A DNA stretch of 64,000 nucleotides, taken from the NCBI GenBank assembly GCA_947311845.1, contig CAMZMU010000071.1, forward strand, positions 22,481,236 through 22,545,235, read 5' to 3'. Position 1 is the stretch's first letter; the number at the start of each line of letters is the position of its first letter. Below are positions 21,541 through 33,697 of the stretch, piece after piece. Origin of the DNA: Poa pratensis. Taxonomy: Eukaryota; Streptophyta; Magnoliopsida; Poales; Poaceae. The notes beneath the pieces are model-generated. The model saw only the letters and a program-made list of their open reading frames with translations, searched no databases and was not told where the DNA came from. The position numbers and the translations under genes were made by a program.

Positions 21541-23489
21541 GGCATGATCTGACCTAGCCGCCACCGCGCTTCCGCACCGCGCCGCCCCCGGGGAGATTGA
21601 TCTCCATGATCTCTCTCTAGGGCCGCGCCCCCGTACCTAGGGTTCGTACGCCGAGCGGTTGCTTGGCTGTCCTAGAGTTTTTTTCCGGTCTCTTGATTCG
21701 GTTTTTCTCTCTCACCGATCATTTTTTATCGGTATTTCTTTTTTGGTTTTGCGATCTAAGATCGGTTTGCGTCGCCCACAGCCCGTCGTCTTCTCGTGCC
21801 TCTACTCCGACAACGGCATCGACCTGCACCGGCCCGCTCCTCGACAGCCGGCTATCGCGGCCGACTCGCCGGCGCCAAATCCGCACCGGTCGGCTCCTTC
21901 AAGCCGGCTATCGCGGCCGACTCGATAGCGCCGACTCGCACCGACCGGCTCGTCTTCACCGACCGCGCAGCAAGGCCGGACGCGCCGTCTAAGGGACGCC
22001 TCGACGCGTCGCAGCCGGCTTCCCTCGCCTGCACGGTCTCCATCGCTGGTTCGTCTTCGCCGTCATCGACCGGGACTTCACCGACAACGTCGCCATCGAC
22101 TCCGATCTGCGCGTCGTCCCCGCCATGGCGCGTACAGCGCAGCGTGGTCTGATCAACCGATCATTCCTGTCTACGCCAAGCACGTCCCCGAGCACGCGCC
22201 TACCACCGATCGAGCTAGAGGCTGCCGCCGCGTCGCCCCTTCGGCCCGCCGCGCCGCCGCCTTTGGTCCATGTTGCCGGTTGCCAACGCGCCGTTCCCAG
22301 GCGTGTACGTCGCCCGCAACACCCCCCCCCCCGCCGCCCCAACCCGCGCGCTGCTGCTGCGTCGCCCCTTCGGGCCGTAGCGCCGCGGCACGTGGTCCAC
22401 TCCGCCGTCCCCGCGCGTCGACTTCTACGTGGTATGCGCCACGCCGCCTCCCTAGGCGCAGGAACGCCACCGTCCGCGCATGGTCTTCGTCACACCGCCG
22501 GGTTCTTCCTCGCCTAATTTGAGTAAACGCCGCCGCCATCTACAGGTAACCTGCATGGCCACTTCAGGTCGTCGCAGGTCCCGCCGACCACTCCTTGTCC
22601 AGGCGTCCAGCATGGCCACTCCAGGCCGGCGCTGCCTTCGCCGCCTTCTACGTCTTCGTCCACCACGACCACGTCGCCAGCGTCATCATCCTCGTCCCTG
22701 ACTACGTCTACTCCGACAACCACGGGCGACATCGGCATCTTCTACCACCCGTTGATTGGCGCCGCAACCGTCGTCGAGTCCTCCTCTGTTGGCCCCTCCG
22801 ACATTGACGTATGGTTCATGGTGGTCCCTGCCCGGCACGCACGATACTGGCAACACCGGTGTGTGCCTTCGTCCCCGACGTGTCCCCGAGTCCGACAAGC
22901 TCGGGTCGGCGCCTCGTCTTCATCGGCTTCGACAACGTCTTCGGCATCGACTCCCTCCTCTACGGCTGCCACGACCGCGTCACCGACTTCTTCTTTGCGT
23001 ACTCGGTTCTGGCAAAACCGTAGTATGCCTTCGTCCCCGATGTGCGCCTTGTTCTGACAAAACAATGGACGCACCTCGTCCTCGACGGTTTGTACTGCGT
23101 CGTCTCCGGCGCCGGCATCCTCGACGACTGCCTCGACGTGTATCCGTCCTCTTCACGCGCACTATGCGCCGCGTCTTCATGTGCGTCTACCTCGACACCG
23201 GCAACCCCGACCACGACATCGACCACGGCGACCCCTCGCACGGCTACCACAACCAAGGCTGCACCGCCCAACGCTCTCGGCTCCCTCGACATCGGCACAA
23301 AGGGATATCACCTCGCTTGAGCTCCTCATCAGCTTCCTCTATTGTTCAAGCATCTGCGCCGCGACACCGTAAACGATGTTCCCGCTCCTACTGCGGGGGA
23401 TGTCAGCCCACTGGTCTACTTCGGCTTTCCAGTCTGACCGTCCACGACGCACCTGTTGTTCACGACGCTACCGCTATGATTGCGGGAGA

Positions 23490-23663
23490 TGTTAGAGTAT
23501 ATGGCATGTACGGTTATTATGGTAGTTTAGGATAAAGATAGGATCCGTTTTCATACGGTCCTGACTTAACTTGTACTTGAAGATGATCCCTGTACACCTA
23601 TATATGCTCGCATATGAGGCTCAATAATACTCCAACATATTTCGTCAATCTCATAATTCTACA
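23490..23663 (+). repeat. right LTR of the compact retrotransposon
   Basis: Begins TGTTAGAGTATATGGCATG, ends CATAATTCTACA; 174 bp, followed by the ATTAG duplication. Confidence 0.9.
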
Positions 23664-23668
23664 ATTAG

Positions 23669-25590
23669 TTCCTCCTAGGATAAGGAACCGTGAAATGTTG
23701 ATCAGGCCAACTCGGGGTATGCGACCTCGCTGCCAATTCCACCGCACAACGTGCTTCCACGTTGAACAGTTCTTCTCGCTGGATCCAGGAAGACCTATAC
23801 AGAGGCTGCTGCGTGAGTTGACCTACTGGTGTATGGTGATATAAGGAAATCATATAGTAATTTGTCAGCTGTTATATTTTTAAATTTGTTTTTGGCAAAC
23901 AACTGTTAACAACTTGAATTTGTCCTACTCCTACATATACACACATAAGAAATCCAAATCGTGGACAACCTCAAAATTCTTGAACCGCTCCTCATGTTAC
24001 GAGCGTCATACTATACGGCTATGCCACCCAACTTGAATTTTATCCGCGCAAACGATCGTCGTTTGACTCCACCAAAATTCGAAGTGCTGGATGTCATGTG
24101 GAAAGGTGTTGCTTGGTACGCGACAATCCAGCGGCATTGGAGTGTGGTGGAATTCTCCGGAGAGGGTGCAGCAATTGCGACTCATCTTTGTTTTTCGTTG
24201 ATCTAGCGTCGTTATCTTTGTTTTCTCTTTTGTTTCTTTTGCTTTTTCTTGGGCGTGCTTGTACTATTTGCCCAGCAGTGGTCTCACAATGTTGTATGGT
24301 GGTGATGGCTTTATTTATAAAGCGGGAGAAAAGTCTGTTTCGTGGATGCCATGCGGAGCAGAACAGTACCGTCGCTCTGCCGGCTGGGCGAAGGCTCGTC
24401 CAGTTTTTTGACCCTTGAAACTAGATACTCCGACAGTTCGGCAGCTTCCACTCTAAAAGCTGGACTCACGAAGAAGACGACGCAAAGCGCAAATCCCAGG
24501 AGACCGGCAGCACACCACGCTGACCTTCCACGTGCGAACACATACACAAATAACAAGATTTTCGCAGGTGCGACGAACGGGGTCAAGTAAGATTCGGGAA
24601 ATAGATACACGCGCGCCTTCTTTTCTTAATTTCGTTAGCTGCCGGAACCACAGACGACTGCTTTTGCCTGATAAAAGTGGAGTGAGTTGAGTGTATTCTT
24701 TTTTACAGAGCACTAAGCACGAATGGAGAGCTAATTAATCCTTCAAAATATAGGCGGAGAGAGCTAACTTTACGCCGGTCGACATGCCGCGTGCATGCAC
24801 CTTGACGATGACATTTGGTTGCTAATAAGTCGCCCGCCTGATTTGCAGCAGCCTCAACCATGTTCAGATTCGGATTGACCTGACATTCCTTAATCCTTAC
24901 TATAGTCAATCTAAACATCGCCGGGAGTGCGAGTTGAGGATGACACGGCCGAGGTCTAAAGCCAGCACTGGCACCTCTAAGGCAGCAGCCATTCATGATC
25001 AACTTTTCTTTAATTTTTATAGTCTTAAACCTGCTCATGATCAACTCTTAACAGCAAACCCGCCCCGAAGTTTAGTTTTTTTTCCCGAAAAGAAGAACGA
25101 AGCCCCGTCCTTCGCATATGTCGGATTGTAGGGGGTTTAGTCTTTAACCTCATAGGACTATACCACTTTTCAGCCCATGATGTTTAAAACTCCACGCCGG
25201 TAGCTCTATTCCATAAGCTTCTCCGCCAATCTAGACCTGGCGTCCTTCTCGATTACGGACTACATTCAAAGGAATGCTACGAGATCAAGACTTAACGTAC
25301 AAGGCAAGACAGAAACCCTATGCGCATGGAGGATCGGGCACCACCTCAACCTATGTATATCGAAGGACCTGACCAAGACACATATCCATTACACGCCGAA
25401 ACCCTGCCCCCAGACCTCTCTGTAAACCATAGAAACTAGATCCAAATCTATAATCTACGGCCGAGACCTCATATAACTCACCGAGATCACCTTTTTACTA
25501 GCTTTTGTAGCCACTTCATGAATAAAGTCTGACTGATCTTCATCAACTTTGTCTATGACTCGAACCTGTCGACTTACACCGCCTGCCGAA
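23669..25590. other. intergenic, no recognised feature
   Basis: I see no gene, repeat boundary or RNA here. One minus-strand frame at 24311-24610 is hydrophobic but lacks an ATG (see rejected items). Confidence 0.5.
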
Positions 25591-25599
25591 CAAATAAAC

Positions 25600-25964
25600 T
25601 TGCTTCTGTTCTCTGGAAGTAAAATTGCCAGGTATCGTGAATCACTATCCTTCGAGTATTATAATGATCTAGATGATGGCACTATTTTACATAATGATGT
25701 CGATTGTAATGATACTGAAAGTGGGCTTGGAGAAATAATGAGTAATCCTACAAGTTTGGAGAGTGATCAATCTTGCTATATAATATTATCAAAAATGGGT
25801 TTGGACAGGTCATGACTTTATTTAATGTTAATCCCAATATTTTGAAGAAAGATAAAATCTATGTGCCTATGGATCATGAAATGAATGGTGTTAATGATAG
25901 CTATATTATTGAGTTTGTTCAAGATGCCACTGAAAATTATTTTGAGAGAGGAAAATATGGTTAA
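25600..25964 (+). pseudogene. gypsy ORF remnant, function unknown
   Basis: Two overlapping frames: one with YNDLDDGTILHNDVDCNDTE up to 25815, and one ending NDSYIIEFVQDATENYFERG before a stop at 25964. These match segments of repeat-encoded hypothetical proteins in Triticeae (recalled). Broken by a frameshift near 25800. Confidence 0.5.
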
Positions 25965-27012
25965 ACATCTTCATGTCACTAAAACACACCTCTCGTTATG
26001 TTAAAGGTTTTAAAGTTGCTCTTTTTTTACCTTCCTATGTTGGTTGCTTTGTGCTCCAATGAATTATTTTCCTATAAGATCCCTATGCATAGAAAGAAAG
26101 TTAGACTTAGTTGTTTTATGTTTTAATGAATTGTTTCTTTACAAGACTCCCATGCATAGGAAGTGGGTCATACATTAATGTGTTTTATCTATGATTTTTT
26201 ATGCTCTCTTATATGATTCTATTATCTTTTTATGAGCATCATTAAAATTATCATGCCTAGCTATGGGAGAAAACTCATAGCTAGGAATTAAAGAAAAACG
26301 CTTATGGGATGCAACCCATTTATTTTTGCTTTTGCTTTTGTCGAGTCTTTGAAGTTAATGCCTCTTTAGAAACTTCATTTGTATCCTTTTTACTTTTGTT
26401 TGTGCCAAGAAAAGCCTGTACCGTTTGAAAGTTGCTTCTTTGCTTGCTGTCCAGAAATAGAAATTTGTGCTCCACTAAAAAATTCGTCATTCATTCTCAG
26501 AAAATCAAAATGAGTCAAATATTTTTTGTGATGAAAGCTCTGTTGTTTATATTTCATTTGCTGTCTCAAACACTCTGTTTGGAGTTACGGAAGTATTTAT
26601 TTGAATGTCATCTTTACAGACTGTCCAGTTTTGCCAGATTGCAATTTTTATTTGTGTTCGCTCGTATACAAGCATGCTTTGTGATATATTTTTCAAAGTT
26701 AGTGTCACAAGAAGCTATTATACAGTAGCAAATGTCATATATCATATTTCCAATTATTCTTTGCTGTACTAGATTTAGAGAATACTAACCTGATTAATTA
26801 AGTTTGTGAGAGTGCTGTGTGAAGAGAGTTTTCAAGTTTTGTGAGAGAGAATGATTGGAGAAGATCGAGAAGTGGTAAAAGCTCAATATTGGGGATGACC
26901 AAGGCATCCCAAATAAATATTCAAGAATTACCAAGCGTCTCATCTCCCTTCTTCATCAACAACTATCAGGTCGTCTTTCGTGAAACTATATTTTTATTGC
27001 TTCACATGATAT

Positions 27013-29223
27013 TATTGGGTTACGCGACGAAAATTTAAAATTTTCGCTGATGATGCTACGCAACGCTCCAAGATCTATACTATGAAGATACATGCGAATG
27101 CGAAAATCCGAAGATCTAGATAGAATACGTTACCAACACCGAAGTCGCGGAAGAAGTGTTGATGACGTAGTCGATGTAGCTCGTCGCCGATGTTGATGTC
27201 GATGACGTAGTCGATGTAGCCTGTCGCTGATTCTCTCAACCAAGCCTGGTAGAGAGATCTCACCGTCTTCTCCTAGCTTGATCTCCTTGGTCCAGCAGAG
27301 TGAGGGTCAGACGTCTCACCCCTCCGAGAGCTCGCACGCGTACGCCGGGAAAGGTTCAGCAGGTCTTCGCCGTCCAAGCTTGAAGCACTATTGGCGTATA
27401 TGAAGGTGAAGTTCTCAACACATGAGAAGGAGAAAGAGAGATATTAGATCTAGTCTAATCGGAGAGGTTGCCTCTAATTAGAGGTTCCCTCTAAACCAAC
27501 TAGAAGAGATCTAAACTTGAGAGTTTATTGTGTCTCCAATATAGGAGGGGGTGTGGTTTATATAGATGGCCAAGGGGTGGAGGGACTTGGGTAAGGGGAA
27601 AGACCCCTAGCCCAATTCGGTTTGGGAGGGGGAGTTGGAGTCCAACTCCAACTCGCCTCCCCTTCTTACCTTGCACCGCACCGACCCGGGTGGAACCCGC
27701 CGCCGCACCGACCCCGGGTGGGGCCCGCCCAGCCGCACCGACACCGAGTGGGTGCCGCCTGGCCCACCTGGCCGCCGCCGTCGTCGCTTCCCCATGGGCC
27801 GCTCGGCCCACTAGGGTTCGACCATGGGGGGAAACACCCCCCGGCTTGGGCCCACCACCACCGAGTGGTGGTGCGGCTGCCATGTGGGCCCTAGGGCCCA
27901 TGTGGCAGCCACCTTTTATTGGCCTTAATATTTTTCCAATAATTATTTATCAATTAAATTAATTAATATTTAACTAAATAATATTTTTTGTCTAATTAAT
28001 TCTTATTTGAATATTTCCTTTTATAGAATATTCCCCGAATTAATTACTTATCATATAAAACACTTTTACATGATCCGGGACACCTAGTGTCCACAGACAA
28101 AATACTCTGGATAAATATTACCACTTATATAAACACCCTTGGAATAAATCCGGCAATGATAGTAACTTCTATCATTCCGAGACATCCAATGTCTGCCTTT
28201 ATTATCTCTCTGATATATATAAATATATCTATCGCGCAGATCCAATCCGATGATACTTTCTCACTATGTTCCAGACCAACCAATATACACAACTAGCCAA
28301 TCCTAGTTTAAGCGTGTTCACCCTACAGGTTCGATAACGTGTAGCTATAATTAGATGTGCTCATCTAATCACCGGCCAGGGTCAGATCCGAGGACGACCT
28401 AAATAAGTGCTACCGTTATGCGAAGACACTCTGTTGAACCGTCGATTACTAATACATCATTCCCATTACTCGCGATATCAGAACTTTACCCGAGATATAC
28501 ATATCCGTTGATGTTGCCATGAATTTTTCCTGAGTCACTACATCTTTGTCTATCTCGTTAACCGGCAAGTTCCCTTTACTTGTTCCCGTATTACGATATC
28601 CCACACGGTGTAACTTCACCATGCATTGTGTGCAGAACATAATGGATATCTCTCATACCGAGTGGGCTCAGGGCATATCTCCCTTTTGACAGAGGAGTAA
28701 TCTTCCATCTCAGAACATTATGATCATGCATACCTTCGTAACCACCCAGTATACACAACCCTAATAGTTACGGCCGTGATGGTTGACAGCACCAAAGCAA
28801 TTACTCTAGTATACACAACCCTAATAACCTCATGGTTCAAGAACATGTTGTATAATAACCTTTCTGAGATAAGCTAAGGACAAAACAAACGGAATCTCTT
28901 AGCATACCAAAACTTGGGTCTACCTAGCCATATTGTTCTCCAACAGTATGCCACTCATTGATGCTGACATATACAATGTCCATGACCATGAAAGCTTGAT
29001 CATCAAGCATTCAACAAATTAGTCTGTAAATAAGACTAGGGTATCTTTTACTGTTCATGTTTTCTACACGTGTGTATGAGCTTTCTCCTGAATCACGTAT
29101 TCAGAAATCACAGGCGTTATAGCATAATAAACACGAAACACAGGCGTTATAGCATAGTAAACACGAAACATCATTAATAAATCAGATGTATAAATACATT
29201 GCCTCTTGGGCATACATCCAACA
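27013..29223 (-). repeat. 2.2-kb solo LTR inserted in the gypsy fragment
   Basis: On the minus strand it starts TGTTGGATGTATGCCC at 29223 and ends CGTAACCCAATA at 27013 (from an original CCAACA). Flanks GATAT (27008-27012) and GATAC (29224-29228) agree at 4 of 5 bases. Removing it rejoins a gypsy sequence (TTCACATGAT + ACATGCTATTCTTGG). It holds a TATA box, a GC-rich leader and no coding domain. Family assignment is open. Confidence 0.8.
27557..27564 (-). promoter_or_regulatory. TATA box of the 2.2-kb solo LTR
   Basis: On the minus strand CTATATAAACC precedes a CT-rich leader, consistent with the LTR orientation. Confidence 0.65.
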
Positions 29224-29450
29224 GATACATGCTATTCTTGGAGCATCTTTGTGTTTTGTTTTCCTTTTTGTTTGTGTTTGTTTACTGATATTTACAATTA
29301 TTATACCCTGCACTCTTGTTTGGGAGAGAGACACGCTCCATTTATTAATAGAGTGCTCTTTATCCTTCACTTATATTTCGCGTCCTCTATCTCTAGTAAA
29401 GTGCCTTACATTGGACTGAGAGGGCTGACGCTCAACCCCCACACTCTAAA

Positions 29451-30361
29451 GAAATCTAGGTTTGTTTATCTCATTCTTCTTAACACCTCAGAAATAACCT
29501 GAACCTCATTCTTCATTTCTCCTTCTGTTGTAAGTTCATCCAGAGGTTTTTCATCTCAGCCTCCTTTTCCAATGAAGAGACATAGTGTCAGATGCGGCAA
29601 GATATAAGCTTTGTTTTTTAGTAAATGAACATGGTTATGAGATGAAGCAGGACTCTTTCAAACCTGACTTACAATTACTGCGAGTACATTTTATGAACTT
29701 TATGGCCTACTACGATTAGAATTTATACTGAACTTCTATACATTTAAAAATTATTATTTATGATAGAATATTAACAACATAAAAATGTTTCAAAATGTTA
29801 GTTCTAGTGGTTTTTATTGTTAAATTGTAATATATATCTTCGGATAAACTTGTGTTGTTCCGAGTTTAAATTGTATTTTGTAACACTAGTGTCTTCTTGG
29901 ATATTTTTTCAGATGCATAAACTAGCTGAACGAATTATTAAAATAATGTCTTCCTTAACTGCTTGTTGAGAATTGCATAAATTATATAGTGTATATTAAT
30001 TTATGATAAAGATCTCTAAAACATACGATCTAGCAAATAAATAATAGTGGTCTCTTGTACTCCCTCCGTTCGGATTTATTCTACATCTTGGAGTATATGG
30101 CTAGGTAGGCATATTTGTTGAAACTTTTAGAGTAGCTTACCTGGCTAGGAGAGTTAATGTACAACCCAAAAACCTAGGTTTAAATCATTGCAGACGCATA
30201 TTTGGTTTCTTAATGTTTTGAAAAAATAAATCTCGTTGTGAGGGTCTCTCCGGCCCTTTCCATTAGAAAACTATAATATTGCCATGATTCTTTACAGTTT
30301 ACGCGGTCAAATGTGTCTTAGTTAGAACAGTTCCGCAACTTATGCCGGTGGAGTCTGGTCC
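29451..30361. other. intergenic, AT-rich; half of a Stowaway end
   Basis: No gene seen. A single Stowaway end (CTCCCTCCGTTCGG, from 30060, preceded by TA) has no opposite end nearby, so it is a broken copy. Confidence 0.5.
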
Positions 30362-30684
30362 AAGGATGTGAAGCAAGTTTTTTGTGTGCTCTAATCTCAT
30401 TGTGCTATTGTTCGACACCCTGCTAGAACATGGAGTGTTGAAACAGTGTGAGAGGTGATAGCTGGTTGTATGATCATGCAAAAATGACCGTAGAGGATTA
30501 GCTTGATGATAATATCTATTACAAAGGGTGGGACTTTCATAGCGAGTTGATTGAGTTTGAGTGTGGACTGGCAACGTTCCATGAGTTTCTCCAAATTCAT
30601 CACAAAATTCATGATCAGGCAACTCACGTTTAACTTTAAAATGATTTCGTCGAGCACGTGTGGACTCACGTAGAAAACCAGTAG
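30362..30684 (+). pseudogene. PIF/Harbinger transposase, C-terminal remnant
   Basis: With stops and a frameshift ignored, the strand reads KDVKQVFCVL, then CAIVRHPARTWSVETV, EVIAGCMIM, and after a shift near 30490 FHEFLQIHHKIHDQATHV and DFVEHVWTHVENQ before a stop. This is the conserved end of the DDE transposase of plant Harbinger elements. At least five in-frame stops make it an old copy. Confidence 0.75.
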
Positions 30685-31189
30685 TTCTCTTTTTATTTTC
30701 TTTCAATTTCTTTGCTCGGGTGAACAATGTTTAAATTTATTGTGTAGTCAAATTTCATTGGTTTGATCCTCTGAAATATTTTATTTGTTCCAATCAATTA
30801 GATTTATAGAATTAATAGTGAAAAGCGGCAATGATGATAATAGACCAAAAAGAATGAACATGCAAAACAAATGTGTAGACTCCTAACCTCTCGTCTTGAT
30901 GCGTTAACCGCTGTTGGCGATGCATTTGCAAGGCTTCAGTTAGATCGTTATCTCCCATCTCCGTACATGAAGAGGAATCGGTATTTTAGTTACCAGTCGA
31001 GAAATTCGGTTAGCGCCCGGTAACCGGATACTCCGAGCACCTGGGGAAATGGTTATATCGGGCAAAATATGCCAAATTTTTGAAAGTTTTAAATTTCACG
31101 AGAACCCTCGGTAAATGGTCAAACTGAGAAAAAAAAAATTAAATTTTGATTTTCACATTCGGTCGGTACCGGTAATCCTGACCTCCTCC
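30685..31189. other. intergenic with a MITE-like stretch
   Basis: No gene seen. About 30970-31180 carries repeated GGTAACCGG / GGTACCGGTAA motifs in opposite orientation, suggestive of an eroded inverted-repeat element, but no target duplication could be fixed. Confidence 0.35.
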
Positions 31190-31340
31190 AGAAAATTTTC
31201 CTGCCAGGAAAAAAACCTTGAGAGGAATACGGCGTGAAAAGGGCAGCTACGGTGAAAATGCGAGACAATAGGTTGTCTGAGACTATAGAGGAACAACGTC
31301 TTGCGTTCCTGACTGATGGGAGAAGCTGGGCACAAACGTA

Positions 31341-31510
31341 CTCCCTCCGTTCCACAATGTAAGATGTTTTAGGTGTTACACATGCATGTCTAGATTCATA
31401 CTGAAAACAATGGACATTTGCACTTAAACGCGTCAAGATACATGTATGTACACGTGTATGTCAGTATGTGGAAAAAGACTAAAACATCTTATATTGTGGA
31501 ATGGAGCGAA
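31341..31510. mobile_element. Stowaway MITE, 170 bp (copy A only)
   Basis: Ends CTCCCTCCGTTCCAC and GTGGAATGGAGCGAA, TA target on both sides (31339-31340, 31511-31512), long inverted arms with AAAACATCTTATATTG. Copy B lacks it near 37840. Confidence 0.85.
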
Positions 31511-31974
31511 TACGTTGGTGCACGCGCAATCCAGTGTTCGTTAATAGCACAACGTACACGTATCGATCGCCAGGGTGTCACGAACACCACTGTTAGTAAC
31601 AGTAGAGCGATTACAGCAGGTAATCACGGGCGTCCCCTGCTTAAATAAAAAGGAGAAAAGAATGCTACTCTTTTCGCTAGTAGTGGAAGCATCAGCATAC
31701 AGCACCGGAGGAGCATTTTCCGGGCAAAAGAACATTTTTGAATCGTTGGACCAATAAATGGGTTTAAACGGCGCCATTTAACTGTCCATTTACAACCCTA
31801 ACTGCAACGTTTTAAGTATTTTTAGTTTTTTACCGGTGGAAGAGGATCAGAGAAGGGTGTGATATCACATCAGCAAGCCGATCGATATCTCGATGAGCAC
31901 TGGCGAGTCAGCAACAGCAAGACGACGGAGACGGGAGAGACGGATGGGATGGGATGGGAGCAGAGCAATGGAGC

Positions 31975-32404
31975 GATTTTTTTACAAATATAGTCCCCTG
32001 CCCAATGTAATTGTCAAAAGTAGTCTCCTCTCAAATTTTTAATCAAAAATGGCCCTGACGGGAAACAGGGAAGTGACACGTGTCCTCCCGCCATCTGGGG
32101 TGGCGGAAAGTCTCTTCCCGCCATACCAAGTGGAGGGAAGTCTCTTCCCGCCGTACCAAGTGGCGGGAAGTCCCTTAACACGGAGCATCAGTCTGCGCCT
32201 CGTCGTACTGACCCACCACCTCCCGCCACTCCAGCTGGCGGAAAGTGCCACGTGTCGACGTAGGAGACTTCCCGCCATTCCAGATGGCGGGAGGACACGT
32301 GTCGCTTTGTGGTCTTCCCGTCAGGGCCACTTTTGACAAAAGAATTGAGAGGGGCCTAATTTTGACAATTGCATTTAGCAGGGGCTATATTTGTAAAAAA
32401 AATC
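31975..32404. mobile_element. Mutator-type MITE, 430 bp (copy A only)
   Basis: Long inverted ends (GATTTTTTTACAAATATAG and its complement) and a 9-bp target duplication CAATGGAGC / CAGTGGAGC (31966-31974, 32405-32413). Copy B reads straight through near 38258. The interior has several TTCCCGCCATACCA-type short repeats in both orientations. Confidence 0.85.
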
Positions 32405-32994
32405 CAGTGGAGCTACTGAGAGATCGCCATGGCAGGGGATGGATCGACACGAAGCTGCCAACATGTGGGGCTAGCAAAATGGTGTGCGCTGGGGCCAGGC
32501 CGTCTGTCATCACGAGGACCCGACCAATGAAGGGCGCGCTCAGTCGTCCGTGCTGGATGGACAAGTCCTGCCAGCGCTCCCTCGCTCCGGCCCGCACACC
32601 GTTTGGGGAAGAACGGAGCCCCACACCGAGCGATCTCCTATACTCCCCCGTCGCAGCATTTGATACGGTACGTCCGCTGAGCAATGAGGACTAGTACTAC
32701 TCCCGGATTATGTTCGGGCTGGAGCTGAGACCCCAACCAATATTTAGCCCAATCACCTTGTTTGTTCATTAACGGAAGGGACCATTTGTCCTACTCCTCC
32801 CGGATTAGTTGAGTGTACTCAGCTAGCTGCTGCACTATTTCCGGTTCTGGAGTTTCAAAAGGCAGATTCATTGCAGTTTAAAACCCTTAATAACACAGCG
32901 GTGTGCTAGCTAGCTAGGTTAGGTTGGTTTAGTAGCTAGCACGAACGTCCAATCAACATTTTCTATCCTTGCGGCTACGGTTAGCTAGCGCGTA

Positions 32995-33152
32995 CTCGCT
33001 TCGTTTTTTAATACATCTTATAACCTTTTCCTAAATACAAATGTATCCACACATATCTAGACATAATTTAATTTGTATGTGCACTCATTTTAGTGTGAAT
33101 CTACTCAACATATATAACATATAAAATATCTTATATTTAAAAACGGAGATAG
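32995..33152. mobile_element. Stowaway-like MITE, 158 bp, degenerate
   Basis: Ends CTCGCTTCGTTTTTTAATAC and AAAACGGAGATAG flanked by TA (32993-32994, 33153-33154). Confidence 0.6.
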
Positions 33153-33263
33153 TAACTGGCTAACTGCAACAGATAGCAGATCGAGCAGCAACCTGACTCG
33201 ATCAGCGATCACATCACATTCACATATGTGGAATGCTTGCACGCATGTCGGTGCATCTAGAAG

Positions 33264-33650
33264 TGGAAATCCATAACGGGTGGTGGGTGCAGATGCACCC
33301 ACTGCCCAAAAAACAAATTTTAAAATGTTAAAAATTCAAAATAAAAATTTCGGATATACTTCAAGACATTTATGTTACCACAAAAAGTTACGTGAAGAAA
33401 AAACATTATTTGTGACCTTTGCAAAAAAGACAAATTCGGACGCTCCAAAATGAAATGATTTTATACGAGACATTTTTTTTGTCCTTTTTGCACAGATCAC
33501 AAAAATGTTTTTTCTCCACGTCACTTTTTTTGCTAACATAAAATATTCTAATGTATATCTGAATTTTTTCTGTAATTTTTTGATATTTAAAAAATTAAAA
33601 ATATTTTACATAATAGGTGCATCTGCACCTACCACCCAAAACGCAGCCTC
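33264..33650. mobile_element. Mutator-type MITE, 387 bp (copy A only)
   Basis: Inverted arms GGTGGTGGGTGCAGATGCACC near 33279 and their complement near 33615. A perfect 10-bp direct repeat CATCTAGAAG flanks it (33254-33263 and 33651-33660). Copy B has one copy of this site (CTTCTAGAAG, about 40275). Confidence 0.8.
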
Positions 33651-33697
33651 CATCTAGAAGCAGCTGCCTAGAAGGCTTCCACACCGTTAGTACATTA

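Larger units (their letters stand above)
21357..23663 (+). mobile_element. compact LTR retrotransposon without gag-pol (TRIM/LARD-like), 2.3 kb, apparently full length
   Basis: Two similar LTRs of about 172 and 174 bp flank 1.96 kb. Target duplication ATTAG is perfect (21352-21356 and 23664-23668). A tRNA-Met primer site TGGTATCAGAGC (21529-21540) follows the left LTR, and a purine-rich tract at 23479-23489 precedes the right one. The interior is GC-rich and semi-repetitive; no integrase, RT or RNase H motif was seen. It must have been mobilised in trans, probably by a copia relative (inferred from the primer type). The left LTR has lost a few bases at its start. Confidence 0.88.
25590..29450 (+). 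mobile_element. second Ty3/gypsy fragment, interrupted by a solo LTR
   Basis: A plus-strand fragment of the same broad repeat group as the element at 7011-16304. It has two ORF remnants (about 25600-25964), then 3' non-coding sequence to 27012, a solo LTR, and continuation from 29224. GGGAGAGAGACACGCTCC at about 29322-29339 also occurs on the minus strand near 8039-8056. Outer borders are uncertain; neither of its own LTRs was identified. Confidence 0.6.

Noticed and set aside
22756..23535. Long plus-strand frame (about 259 codons) in the compact LTR retrotransposon
   Set aside because: Several frames on both strands are open here because of GC-rich, semi-repetitive sequence; the frame runs into the LTR and shows no domain.
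24311..24610. Minus-strand 99-codon hydrophobic frame that looks like a small membrane protein
   Set aside because: It starts with GTG, has no ATG near the start, no promoter or splice evidence and no recognised family.
27500..27962. Overlapping open frames on both strands, up to 144 codons
   Set aside because: Low-complexity, proline/glycine-rich products of a GC-rich LTR leader.
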